Assembly (NCBI RefSeq): GCF_000016125.1
Contig: NC_009135.1
Span: forward strand, 434,001-498,000
Direction: 5' to 3'
Length of the DNA stretch: 64,000 nucleotides
From: Methanococcus maripaludis C5
Lineage (GTDB): Archaea; AGJL01; Methanococci; Methanococcales; Methanococcaceae
Shown here: piece after piece, positions 27,646 through 36,734 of the stretch
How positions within the stretch are numbered: position 1 is the first letter of the stretch
Layout: every line of letters starts with the position of its first letter
Notes under the pieces: generated by a model
Told to the model about the DNA's origin: nothing
Seen by the model: only the letters and a program-made list of their open reading frames with translations
Database searches by the model: none
Program-made: the position numbers and the translations under genes

Positions 27646-28761
27646 TTACATCTCGTTATTTAGTATTTTTAAAATAATTTCATTTATTTTTGAGTAACTT
27701 TTCCCTTTACCATATGGATTTTCTAAATTGTTTAGGTCTTTTTTAAAATTCTCATCGTAAATAGCTTTATGAACTGCTTTTTTTATCTCTGTTTTATCAA
27801 AATTTGTTTCAATTACATTTTTCGTTTTTAAACGACCTTTCTGCCGATTTCCAATATTTACAAATGGTTTTTTAAAACTTGGGAGTTCTACAAGGCCGGA
27901 ACTTGAATTTCCCACCATTGCCGAACATAAATTCATAAGTCCTAGGAAATCTTTTCGTGAAATGTGTGCATATACAGATATATTTTTTGATTTTTTAGAA
28001 TATTCATCGAGCATTTTATTAATTTCTGTACCACCTGCATCAGAATTTGAATAAACCGAAATTGTTGGAATATTTAATTCCAAGATTGCATCCAGAATTT
28101 CTTTTATTTGAGTTTTTACCTCTTCATTTTCGTTGGTATTTGGATGAAATATTAATAAAAGTAGATTTTCATCAGTTTTAATACCATATTTTTCTATAAT
28201 TGTATCTTTTTTGGAGTAATTTTCTAAAATAATGTCATCAATGCCAGGTTCCCCGGTTACAAATATTTTATTTTTATCAATTCCCATTTTTAAGAGATTA
28301 ATGTAACTTTCAAGATTACCTACAAGGTGATAGTTTGCAAAAATTGATGTGGCATTTCTTAGCTTATTGTCTATCGAATCAGAAACGTCACCGCCACCGT
28401 GGTGAACAACTGGAATATTTAGGTGGGCGCCGATAAGTGCACCAACTAACGCGGCACAGCGATCTCCTTCTACAAATATCAGTTTTGGATTTAATTTTTC
28501 AACAACTTGGGTAATGCCGTAGATTTCCATCCCCATGGTTTTAAGCATACCTCCGAGTGAATTTGAATCAAAAAGCGCATCTACTTTTTCAACATCAAAA
28601 CCATCATTTTCAATATCGGATACAGTATTTCCAAAATGGGGGCTTAGGTGCATGCCTGTCGCAATTATTTTTATGTCGACATATTTTTTAAGTTCAATCA
28701 AGGCTTTGCTCATCAAAGAGTATTCTGATCTCGATTCAGTAATAAATGCTACATCACACAT
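27646..28761 (-). CDS. neuC: NeuC/LegG-type UDP-N-acetylglucosamine 2-epimerase (hydrolysing)
   Basis: A 371-residue GT-B-fold epimerase. The N-terminal FITESRSEYSLM, VEGDRCAALVGALIGAHL, VVHHGGGDVSDSIDN and C-terminal GNSSSGLVELPSF motifs fit the NeuC/LegG branch, which inverts C2 and releases UDP to give a free mannosamine-type sugar for NeuB. The start ATG at 28761 follows GGTGAA; an upstream GTG at 28770 overlaps that site. It lies 1 base after the PLP protein gene and 2 bases before the FemAB-like gene. Confidence 0.88.
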   Translation of the reverse strand: MCDVAFITESRSEYSLMSKALIELKKYVDIKIIATGMHLSPHFGNTVSDIENDGFDVEKVDALFDSNSLGGMLKTMGMEIYGITQVVEKLNPKLIFVEGDRCAALVGALIGAHLNIPVVHHGGGDVSDSIDNKLRNATSIFANYHLVGNLESYINLLKMGIDKNKIFVTGEPGIDDIILENYSKKDTIIEKYGIKTDENLLLLIFHPNTNENEEVKTQIKEILDAILELNIPTISVYSNSDAGGTEINKMLDEYSKKSKNISVYAHISRKDFLGLMNLCSAMVGNSSSGLVELPSFKKPFVNIGNRQKGRLKTKNVIETNFDKTEIKKAVHKAIYDENFKKDLNNLENPYGKGKSYSKINEIILKILNNEM

Positions 28762-28762
28762 A

Positions 28763-29839
28763 CTATTCACCGTTCAATATTCCTAAAATTTTTTCCATAT
28801 CTTTTTGACAGTATCTGTGATCAATCGGTACTGATAGGATATTTTCAGAGAGTGCATGTTCAAAAGTAAAATTTTTAGGAACTTCTTTGGGGATTTCCCA
28901 ATGTATTGGGGGGTAAATTTGATTTTCTATAAGTTTTTTTCTTATTCTTTCTTTTATTTCGCCATTTTCAAAATTGAGCGGTATAAAAAAAGGGCTTTTC
29001 AGTTCTTTTTTTTCATATATTGTGTTTACGTTTGGATTATTTAAATTATCGTAAATATATTCTAAATTAACTGTTCTTTGGGTTTTCATTTTTTTAATAT
29101 CTATGTTTTTCAGTATTTCCATAGAAATCGGAGGTATTTCTTTAACGGTAATTAATCCATCTTTTAAAAATTCATAATTTCTATATAATTCTAAAAAATA
29201 ATTCTTTAAGGAAGTTTCAGAGTTTGATTTATTCATATAGTATTTTTTTAAAACCATGGCCTCAAGCATTTCTATATAATTATTATTTTTTTCAAATACT
29301 CTTTTTTCCATATTTAAAATTCCTTTTTTATAAAAGAGAATTCCTCCATCAGGTATTGGAAAAATTTTTCTAAGGCTTGCGATCATGAAGACATTTTTAT
29401 CGAGGATCTCTAACCTTTCTTTATTTAATATTGAATGAGATATATCTAAAATCACAATATTTTTTTTAGAAATTTCCAATATCTCCTTTTTACTTAATGA
29501 ATCACTCCCAAAATAGTCTATTAGATATACTACTGAATTTTCAGGAATATTTCTTAAATCAGGTTTTAATTTTTCATCACAGGAATAAAATTTAAATTCA
29601 ATGTTTAATTCAGCAAATGGTTGAATGATTGAATGACATAGATATGCAGGCAGATAAAATTCAGAATGATTTTTTTTTATTAGTTCTTCGAGTAGCAATT
29701 TTATTGCTTGACGCCCATCCCCTACAAAAATTGAATCTAACTGCTGAGTTGAAATATTTCCTTTAATATGGTGATATGCAGAGTTTTCAAAATCTATACC
29801 GTCATATTTCGGAAACTCAAAAAAAGAACCTATTTCCAA
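28763..29839 (-). CDS. Second DegT-like PLP-fold protein
   Basis: A 358-residue protein resembling a divergent sugar aminotransferase. GDGRQAIKLLLEELI stands where the family has the phosphate-binding SGS/TxAL segment, VILDISHSI replaces the usual EDAA aspartate motif, and SLRKIFPIPDGG keeps a lysine at the Schiff-base position. The PLP aspartate is plausible but the surroundings are changed. It may be a second aminotransferase adding another amino group to the sugar, or an enzyme of altered chemistry. The start is TTG at 29839 after GGGGGAT. It is 66 bases after neuB. Confidence 0.65.
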   Translation of the reverse strand: MEIGSFFEFPKYDGIDFENSAYHHIKGNISTQQLDSIFVGDGRQAIKLLLEELIKKNHSEFYLPAYLCHSIIQPFAELNIEFKFYSCDEKLKPDLRNIPENSVVYLIDYFGSDSLSKKEILEISKKNIVILDISHSILNKERLEILDKNVFMIASLRKIFPIPDGGILFYKKGILNMEKRVFEKNNNYIEMLEAMVLKKYYMNKSNSETSLKNYFLELYRNYEFLKDGLITVKEIPPISMEILKNIDIKKMKTQRTVNLEYIYDNLNNPNVNTIYEKKELKSPFFIPLNFENGEIKERIRKKLIENQIYPPIHWEIPKEVPKNFTFEHALSENILSVPIDHRYCQKDMEKILGILNGE

Positions 29840-29905
29840 ATTATCCCCCTTCTTACGAAATTTATTTAAAAATTTATACTTAAAGATTATTTTAATTATA
29901 AAACG

Positions 29906-30952
29906 TTATTCAATTAAATCTTCCCATAACAAAACGCTGTCTTTTTTAACATCTTTTTTTACTTTTTTCCCGATAATATCCTGCAAATATTTTGGTTTTA
30001 TTCCCGTACCCGGCCTTTTTAATATAATCATATCTTCAGTGATTATTGAATTTTCAGCAATGTCTTTTTTAGTGACGATACTTCTCCTAGCTACTTTTTT
30101 AATTTCAATTTCTTCTTCAGTTAATCGTTTAATCCCATCACCAAACGCCTTTTCAACAGATCTAATTCCAATTACTAATTCTTTTAGCTGTGTAGGGTTT
30201 AACGATGCTTTATGGTCTGGACCGGGCAATTCATTATCTAATGTAAAATGTTTTTCAATAATTGTTGCACCCATTGAAACAGCTGCAATTGATGCATAAA
30301 TGCCTAAACTATGGTCTGAGAAACCAACATCCAATTTAAACGCGTTTCTTAAAGTATGTATTACATTTAAATTTAGACTTTCATCTTTTGCAGGATAACT
30401 TGTAACACAGTGTAATAACATGATTTCATGATTTCCAGCGTTTTTTAAAGCAGTTACAGCTTCTTCAATTTCGCACAATGTCCCCATTCCTGTTGAAATT
30501 ATTACTGGTTTTTTCTTTTTTGCAATATGTTTCAAAAATGGTATATTATTTAAGTCAGTTGATGAAATTTTAAACAATGGAACAAGATCATCTAAGAAAT
30601 CAGCACTTTCGAAATCAAAAGGCGTGGATAAAAATAGGATTCCTTTTTCTTGACAATAATTATATAATCTTTCAAAATCTTTTTCACTTAATTCAAGTTT
30701 TTTTATCATTTCGTATTGGGATTCTGATTCAACTCCGGTATTTTGAATTTGGTACTCGGCCTTTTCTGCATTTTCAGTTACAACATTTTCTGTTTTAAAT
30801 GTTTGAAATTTGACTGCATCCACACCCGCTTCGAACGCGACATCTATGAGTTTTTTTGCAAGTTCAAGGCTTCCATTATGATTTACTCCTGCCTCAGCAA
30901 TTATAAATGCATTTTTTAGCCCTATTTCTTTATTTCCTATTTTTATCGCCAT
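29906..30952 (-). CDS. neuB: Nonulosonic acid synthase, NeuB family
   Basis: A 348-residue protein with an N-terminal TIM barrel (AEAGVNHNGSLELAKKLIDVA, DAVKFQTFKTE, SSTDLNNIPFL, HCVTSYPA, GFSDHSLG, EKHFT) and a C-terminal antifreeze-like SAF domain (ARRSIVTKKDIAENSIIT). It condenses PEP with a six-carbon N-acyl sugar to make a nine-carbon sialic-, legionaminic- or pseudaminic-type acid. It overlaps neuA by 23 bases, so the two are coupled. The start ATG at 30952 follows GGGGAG; the in-frame ATG at 30994 lies well inside neuA. Confidence 0.93.
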   Translation of the reverse strand: MAIKIGNKEIGLKNAFIIAEAGVNHNGSLELAKKLIDVAFEAGVDAVKFQTFKTENVVTENAEKAEYQIQNTGVESESQYEMIKKLELSEKDFERLYNYCQEKGILFLSTPFDFESADFLDDLVPLFKISSTDLNNIPFLKHIAKKKKPVIISTGMGTLCEIEEAVTALKNAGNHEIMLLHCVTSYPAKDESLNLNVIHTLRNAFKLDVGFSDHSLGIYASIAAVSMGATIIEKHFTLDNELPGPDHKASLNPTQLKELVIGIRSVEKAFGDGIKRLTEEEIEIKKVARRSIVTKKDIAENSIITEDMIILKRPGTGIKPKYLQDIIGKKVKKDVKKDSVLLWEDLIE

Positions 30953-31640
30953 TTTCTCTTCTCCCCATGTAAAATTCAGCAAGTTCAAAGTCAAATTCTG
31001 TATCTATATCAATACTTCGGTCAGAAGTCATCGTATAATATGTAGTTTTCGGAGTGTAAAATGTTTTGTATTTTTTTAACTCATCAGTATATGCGATAAA
31101 TATTGCACCATTTGGCATGTATGTTTTAGGTAGGTCTTGTCTTCTTTTTTCAAATAATTCCTGGCCAAACGCAGGAACCAAAAAGTCATTTTTTATGCTC
31201 ATTGACCAGTATGGCGGATGATTTGGTTCGTCAACACTCACTAGGGATTTTGCTTCGGGATTATTTATTAATTGATTTATAGATTTATCAACATCTAATG
31301 TAATTTTTAGCGGAGATGTGGGCTGTAACAATACAATTATATCAAAAAATTCCCCTTTTTCTTCAAAAAATTCGATTGCATGAAGTATTGAATCAATAGT
31401 TGGTGAATTATCTTTTGCAAACTGGAGGGGCCTTAAAAATGGAACTTCTGCACCACAAACTTCCGAAATTTTTGCAATTTCTTCATCGTCTGTCGAAACT
31501 ATTATTTTAGTTAAATATTTGCTGTTTTTTGCGCATTCAATTGTCCAGGCGATAAGTGGTTTTCCGTAAAGGTTTTTTATATTTTTTCGAGGCACGCCTT
31601 TACTTCCGCCTCTTGCAGGAATTATTGCCAATATTTTCAT
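30930..31640 (-). CDS. neuA: CMP-nonulosonate cytidylyltransferase, NeuA family
   Basis: A 236-residue nucleotidyltransferase. Signature IIPARGGSKGVPRKNIKNLYGKP at the N-terminus, VLLQPTSPLK, and SIDIDTEFDFELAE near the end match NeuA/PseF/LegF. It activates the nine-carbon acid with CTP. ATG at 31640 fits the family start. An in-frame ATG at 31652 overlaps the stop of the flippase gene (ATGA) and is the alternative. Whether CTP or GTP is used upstream in this pathway cannot be seen. Confidence 0.92.
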   Translation of the reverse strand: MKILAIIPARGGSKGVPRKNIKNLYGKPLIAWTIECAKNSKYLTKIIVSTDDEEIAKISEVCGAEVPFLRPLQFAKDNSPTIDSILHAIEFFEEKGEFFDIIVLLQPTSPLKITLDVDKSINQLINNPEAKSLVSVDEPNHPPYWSMSIKNDFLVPAFGQELFEKRRQDLPKTYMPNGAIFIAYTDELKKYKTFYTPKTTYYTMTSDRSIDIDTEFDFELAEFYMGRRENGDKNRK

Positions 31641-31648
31641 ATTATCTC

Positions 31649-33166
31649 TCATTTTACATTTAATAAATTTTTTAATTCATTAATTGAAATCAGCTTAAAC
31701 ATAAAAAGTCCTGTTAAATACATCAGGAAGTATGTAATTGTAAATGAACTTAATTTCATTATCAGACTGCTGAAAACTATATTTTTCATTAAAAATAATG
31801 GTATCAATGAAAAAATACCTACTATGGACACCAGAACGTATTTATTAAAATTCAATGAATAATGCAGGAATTTACGTAAATAAATTATTTGAAGTATCCA
31901 CATTATCAGGTAGCCAATTACGGTTGTTATTGCTGCACCAAATACGCCAAATTTTGGTATGAGTAATAAATTAAATGTTAAATTAAAAAACGCTCCAATA
32001 TAAAGTATTTTTGTAGATAGTGCAGGTTTTCCAATTCCATTTAATACTGAAAACCCGATAGTGTTCAATGTTAAAAAAATAGCACCGATACTTAATATTT
32101 TCATCGGTTCGGAAGCGGACAAATATTCTGGGGTGAAAAGAATGCCAATTATTGTTTCAGGAAGATATGCCATTAATAATGAGAATGGAAGTATTAATAA
32201 AAAAGAATAATAGCTTATTTTTTCAAAAATGCTGTTCAATATCTCTTTATGGCCCTTTTCCCATAGTTCTGAGCTCATCGGAAAAAGAACAGATGCAACA
32301 GAAACAGATATGTAACTTAAAATAGTTACTGTGGGCAGTGCAACATTACGGTAATCTGCAACCGTATTTAATCCTGTGAAATAGGTTAAACAAATTCCAT
32401 CAAGGTATCCAAGAATAATGCTTCCAGCACTACCTATCATTACAGGGATACTGTATGAAAAGAGGTCTTTAACGATTTTTTTAGAAAAAATAAATTCATC
32501 CTTAAAAAAATTAGGGTAAATTTTTTTAAATGTTATACTTGAGTATATAATAATCATAATAATTGGGGTTATTGCATAAGCAAGGGCGGGAGCATACGCA
32601 TTTTTAAGATTAAAGAAGTTAATAAAAATAAAAGAAAAAATTAAGACCGATGCTATTTTGACTACCCTTGTAGAACTTGCATAGTTTTGTTTTTGAAAAC
32701 CTGAAATAATATTTGAAAAGAAATCAGCACATCCTTGTAGCAATTGTAGTCCGACTGTCATTAATATTAGTACATTTATTACCGTAAAAATGTCATTTGA
32801 AAACTGGCCTTGATTGTTTATATAATATTTGGCAATTAATGGGGCCAATAGAATTAAAATTCCTGAAAAAACGCCAGAAATTAAAAATTGAAGAATACCA
32901 GTTATTACAATTGAGGATTTTACCATATTATATTCATTTTTCGCAATGTATTTGGGAATATATTTTATGATCGCCTGTTCAAGCCCCAATGCTTTAAAAA
33001 TTGCAAAAACGCAGAATAAATCCCAAACTGCATAATATAGTCCGACATCTAATTTTGGAAGTTCGTGGGAATAATAAACTCTAACAAAGTATGCAAGCGG
33101 GGCCGAAATTAAAAAAGAAAGTACATTCCAGCTAATTCCCGATAATATCTTTTTTTTGTATTCCAA
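31649..33166 (-). CDS. Polysaccharide flippase, Wzx/MATE-like
   Basis: About 505 residues with about 12-14 hydrophobic helices, starting SGISWNVLSFLISAPLAYFVRVYYS, an arrangement typical of Wzx/RfbX oligosaccharide-lipid flippases. It probably turns a lipid-linked glycan from the cytoplasmic to the outer face before transfer to protein or the S-layer. The start TTG at 33166 follows AGTGAT. Longer in-frame starts at 33175 (GTG) and 33190 (ATG) would overlap the upstream glycosyltransferase gene. It is coupled to neuA. Confidence 0.88.
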   Translation of the reverse strand: MEYKKKILSGISWNVLSFLISAPLAYFVRVYYSHELPKLDVGLYYAVWDLFCVFAIFKALGLEQAIIKYIPKYIAKNEYNMVKSSIVITGILQFLISGVFSGILILLAPLIAKYYINNQGQFSNDIFTVINVLILMTVGLQLLQGCADFFSNIISGFQKQNYASSTRVVKIASVLIFSFIFINFFNLKNAYAPALAYAITPIIMIIIYSSITFKKIYPNFFKDEFIFSKKIVKDLFSYSIPVMIGSAGSIILGYLDGICLTYFTGLNTVADYRNVALPTVTILSYISVSVASVLFPMSSELWEKGHKEILNSIFEKISYYSFLLILPFSLLMAYLPETIIGILFTPEYLSASEPMKILSIGAIFLTLNTIGFSVLNGIGKPALSTKILYIGAFFNLTFNLLLIPKFGVFGAAITTVIGYLIMWILQIIYLRKFLHYSLNFNKYVLVSIVGIFSLIPLFLMKNIVFSSLIMKLSSFTITYFLMYLTGLFMFKLISINELKNLLNVK

Positions 33167-33176
33167 AAAAATCACT

Positions 33177-34346
33177 TCACAATCTATCAAGGATTTTTAT
33201 GTATTGTTTTATAGATGAATCCCACGTGAAATTTTCTTTTAAGAATAATTTTGCAGCAGTTCCGTATTTATTTATCAATTGTTTATTCGAGTATAATTTG
33301 CAAATTCCGTTTTTTATTTCTTCTTCGTTATTATTCGGCAATAAAATTCCAGTATTATCCTCAAATATTACTTCATCAGCACCCTCATGGGGACTAGCAA
33401 TAATGGCTTTTCCAGAACACATTGCCTGTAATAGTGAACTTGAAAGTCCCCCCCCAGGATAAGACGAATGAATGTATATATCAGAGGCTTTCATTGCAGA
33501 TATTGCATCTTTGAAATCTAATTTTCCCAAAAAATATATTCCGTTATCTAAATAATCTCCTGCAAGATTTTTTAATCTTTCTAAGTCTTCACCATAACCG
33601 ATAATCAATAAAACGGTATTTTTTTGAATTTGTTCAGGTAGTTTGGAATATGCACCTATTATGTTTTCTACACCTTTCCACTTATAAAGTCTTCCCAAAA
33701 AACAGATTTTAAACTTATTTTCAAATTTTTTAGCCAATTCTAAGTTTTTTTCAATTTTTTCAATTTCTTCAATTTCCATACCTCTATATATTATCGGAAT
33801 ATCTTTTTTTTCTAAGAAATTAGTTTTTATGAATTTATGAACTGCTTTTGAAATTGCAATAACGCTATCTGATCTTTTGAATATTATTTTACCTACTGAA
33901 ATATCATAAAAATATGCCAGATGATTTTTAATTGGATTTTCGAGCTTAACGAAATCACTTCCATGTTCAACATGGATTAATTTTTTAGGTTTTGACCTAA
34001 ATTTCGCATAAATTAATCCTAAAAGAGTATTTGAAAAAAATCTAGTTCGGGTCATTACGATATCTGGTTTTAGCAAATATGCATCAGATAAAATTTTCCA
34101 AAATCTTAAATTAAATATATTTGGAACAGGATAGTTCGAAATAAGTTCAAATGCAGGATACCGATATACTTTTACAAAACCATGTCGGATTTCAAATTCT
34201 TTAGATTTTGGAATATTTGGTGCAAATATTGAGATATCATAGTTTTCAGATGGCATATATTTTGAAAATTCGTCAGTATGCGTTTCTAAACCGCCTAAAT
34301 GGGGTACAAAGTAGCCTGGAAAAATAAGTAATTTTGCTTTTTTCAT
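33177..34346 (-). CDS. Glycosyltransferase family 4 protein
   Basis: A 389-residue GT-B enzyme. The N-terminal FPGYFVPHLGGLETHTDEF acceptor motif, KICFLGRLYKWKGVENII at the donor-domain start, and HSSYPGGGLSSSLLQAMCSGKAII before the donor-site glutamates are clear. GHGSDF-like HVEHGSDFV is typical of lipid-linked saccharide transferases. It probably adds one sugar of the surface glycan. No strong ribosome site is seen before the ATG. It lies 10 bases upstream of the flippase start and 3 bases after the ORF remnant at 34350. Confidence 0.88.
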   Translation of the reverse strand: MKKAKLLIFPGYFVPHLGGLETHTDEFSKYMPSENYDISIFAPNIPKSKEFEIRHGFVKVYRYPAFELISNYPVPNIFNLRFWKILSDAYLLKPDIVMTRTRFFSNTLLGLIYAKFRSKPKKLIHVEHGSDFVKLENPIKNHLAYFYDISVGKIIFKRSDSVIAISKAVHKFIKTNFLEKKDIPIIYRGMEIEEIEKIEKNLELAKKFENKFKICFLGRLYKWKGVENIIGAYSKLPEQIQKNTVLLIIGYGEDLERLKNLAGDYLDNGIYFLGKLDFKDAISAMKASDIYIHSSYPGGGLSSSLLQAMCSGKAIIASPHEGADEVIFEDNTGILLPNNNEEEIKNGICKLYSNKQLINKYGTAAKLFLKENFTWDSSIKQYIKILDRL

Positions 34347-34349
34347 GAT

Positions 34350-34691
34350 TTACATCTTTAAAATTTTTAAATTATTCCATTTTCCAAAGTAAGTATTTTT
34401 TCCATTTAATTTAATGTGGTTTAATGTTAGGCCAGATTTTAAATATAAAAGTTTTGGAACTCTTGCAACAACATTTATTTCGTCTTCATTATCATTTAAA
34501 ATAAAAAATGGTTTTAAATAATCAATTTTTGGATTATTATATGCAATATTTACAAGCGCAGGGTAATGAATTCCATTAATTTCACCAAAAAACCAGCCCT
34601 TAATTTTGTCCCACAAGGACTGTTTTAAATAGATATACTGGCAATCAAAGGTTTTTTCATCAAATTTTATTGGAAATTCTCGATATCTGCG
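34350..34691 (-). pseudogene. ORF remnant without a normal start
   Basis: The frame is open for 113 codons from just after a TAA at 34692-34694 to its stop. It has no ATG or GTG in its first part; the first usable start is TTG at 34616 (88 residues), with no ribosome site. Coding-like sequence continues upstream of that TTG (FPIKFDEKTFDCQYIYLKQS), overlapping the end of the 34667-35287 gene in another frame. This suggests the 3' end of a larger gene that lost its 5' part, or one frameshifted from the neighbour. No family recognised. Confidence 0.5.
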
Positions 34692-35287
34692 TTATTTAAT
34701 TTTTTATTGAACAAATCAATAGATTTTGAAAGGTCCTTTTTATATTTTAAAATTAGATTTTTTGGCGGCAATTCTTTTTTTAAAATGCAATTTTTAACAA
34801 TATCGTATTCTTTAAGTTTATACAATGAATTTAAGTTTGAAACGTATTCTTTTAATTCCATGTCATATTTTGAAAGATAGTACGTATTTCCAAAAATTAC
34901 ATCTTTTAAAACGGGTTTATAACTATCTGGAACTTTATTTTCAGCATAATTTAAAATTAATTCTTTTAATCTTTCTTTTTCAGAAATATCTAATTCAAAA
35001 TAAGTTTTTGAGGGGTTTAAATTGTTATTTTTTAAAAATATAATCGATTCTTTTTCAGAATTAAAAAGCGGAATTTCGTTGAAATAATAAAGCATTTTAA
35101 ATAATGGGTAATTTTTACCATAAATTGCAAAATCATTTTCAATTTTTTCAATTCCTAATTCTTTTAAAATAAGTTCATCAACTTTCGGTTCGTTGTTTTT
35201 ATAAATACTATCCAAAATATTTAAAAAATCTGAAATTTTTTCGTTATTATTTTTTCTTTTAATTTCCAGAAATAAATCCGATAACAT
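34667..35287 (-). CDS. Hypothetical protein, Lys/Asn/Leu-rich
   Basis: A 206-residue soluble, mostly helical protein with no recognised domain, signal or membrane segment. The N-terminal part (MLSDLFLEIKRKNNNEK) and repeated Leu/Lys/Glu patterns suggest a helical bundle. GGGGG lies 5 bases before the ATG at 35287; an upstream in-frame start at 35308 would include that site. It opens the leftward glycan operon, divergent from glmM. Its 3' end overlaps the open frame of the remnant at 34350-34691 in another frame. Confidence 0.6.
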   Translation of the reverse strand: MLSDLFLEIKRKNNNEKISDFLNILDSIYKNNEPKVDELILKELGIEKIENDFAIYGKNYPLFKMLYYFNEIPLFNSEKESIIFLKNNNLNPSKTYFELDISEKERLKELILNYAENKVPDSYKPVLKDVIFGNTYYLSKYDMELKEYVSNLNSLYKLKEYDIVKNCILKKELPPKNLILKYKKDLSKSIDLFNKKLNNADIENFQ

Positions 35288-35381
35288 AAAAACCCCCACA
35301 AAAATCAAATCCTTTATATGTATGATTAATTAAAAGGATATAAAGTATTAGTTTAGGCGTTAATTTGTACTTGGTGAAATC

Positions 35382-36725
35382 TTGAAACTTTTTGGGACTT
35401 CGGGGATTCGAATGAAAAATTTAGATCCTTTAATTGCATACAAAGTTGGTTATGCAATTTCAAAAAATTTTAAAAAAGCAGTTATTGGAAGAGATACGAG
35501 AACTACTGGAAACTTAATTGAAAGTGCTATTACAGCAGGACTTCTTAATGGTGGCTGTGATGTAACTACAATTGGAATGGTTCCAACTCCAGTTTTGGGT
35601 TATTCTGCAAAAGACTATGATTTGGGAATTATGATTACTGCATCTCATAATCCTCCTGAATACAACGGGATAAAGTTATTTAATAAAAACGGAACTGCAT
35701 TTGATCCAAAGCAGGAAAAAGAACTCGAAAATATAATTAATAATGATGATTTTAACGAAGGTACTTGGGATAATATTGGCTGTGTTATAGAAGATAAAAC
35801 CGCAGTTAAAAATTATTCTGAGTATATTTTACAAAATTTAGATATAAAGACTAATTTTAATGTTGTTGTTGACTGTGCAAATGCGGCAGGGTGTGTAGTT
35901 TCTCCAAATATATTCACTGAAGCAGGATGTAAAGTAATTTCTGTAAATTCGCACTGTGATGGAAGATTTGTTGGACGGATGCCTGAGCCAAATGAAAAAA
36001 ATTTGAAGGAAACCGTAGATATTATAAAAGGTTTAAATTCAAACTGTAGAAATTATATTGGGATTGCGCACGATGGTGATGCTGACAGGATGATCGCAAT
36101 TGATGAACTTGGGAGAGTTACTGATTTTGACAAGCTTTTAGCAGCATTTTGTAAATATATTGTTCAAAAAACAGGCGCTGACAAAATTGTGACCACTGTT
36201 GACGCTTCAATGGCTATTGATGAATATTTAAATGAATTTGGGGCTGAAGTAGTAAGGACAAAGATTGGGGATGTTGCAGTAGCTGAGGAACTCGAAAAAA
36301 CAGGCGCTATTTTTGGAGGGGAACCTTCTGGAACATGGATACATAGGGATATTCATTTAACTCCTGACGGCATCCTTTCGGGACTTAGGGTTTTAGAAAT
36401 GATGGAATTTTACGACAAAAAATTGCATGAAATTATTGATGAAGTTCCTTCATACTACAATATGCGTGAAAAAATATTGTGCCCAGATAATTTAAAGCAG
36501 CAAGTAATGGATTACGTCTCAAAAGAAGGCGAAAAAATATTTGAAAAGAAACCTGAAACTCTTGATGGGGTTAGATTTTCATTTGAAAAAGGTTGGATAT
36601 TGATAAGGCCTTCTGGAACTGAAAGCTACGTTAGAGTTAGGGTTGAGGCAAAAGAAAAAGATTTTGCAGAAAAATTAATGAAAACTGGAATTTCAATGGT
36701 ATATACGGGAATTTCTGGAAATTAG
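35382..36725 (+). CDS. glmM: Phosphoglucosamine mutase
   Basis: A 447-residue alpha-D-phosphohexomutase. FGTSGIR at the N-terminus, ITASHNPPEYNG with the phosphoserine at about residue 88, DGDADRM for metal binding, GGEPSG for sugar binding and RPSGTESYVRV for phosphate binding are all present. It converts glucosamine-6-phosphate to glucosamine-1-phosphate. The start is TTG at 35382 after GGTGA. It is followed 9 bases later by glmU; together they make UDP-GlcNAc for the adjacent glycan island. The same order glmM-glmU-dut is, as I recall, found in Methanocaldococcus. Confidence 0.94.
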   Translation: MKLFGTSGIRMKNLDPLIAYKVGYAISKNFKKAVIGRDTRTTGNLIESAITAGLLNGGCDVTTIGMVPTPVLGYSAKDYDLGIMITASHNPPEYNGIKLFNKNGTAFDPKQEKELENIINNDDFNEGTWDNIGCVIEDKTAVKNYSEYILQNLDIKTNFNVVVDCANAAGCVVSPNIFTEAGCKVISVNSHCDGRFVGRMPEPNEKNLKETVDIIKGLNSNCRNYIGIAHDGDADRMIAIDELGRVTDFDKLLAAFCKYIVQKTGADKIVTTVDASMAIDEYLNEFGAEVVRTKIGDVAVAEELEKTGAIFGGEPSGTWIHRDIHLTPDGILSGLRVLEMMEFYDKKLHEIIDEVPSYYNMREKILCPDNLKQQVMDYVSKEGEKIFEKKPETLDGVRFSFEKGWILIRPSGTESYVRVRVEAKEKDFAEKLMKTGISMVYTGISGN

Positions 36726-36734
36726 GGGGTTAAT

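Noticed and set aside
24456-34346. Transposon-borne origin of the glycan island
   Set aside because: No transposase, integrase, terminal inverted repeats or attachment-site repeats were seen at either edge; replacement by recombination is possible but unsupported here.
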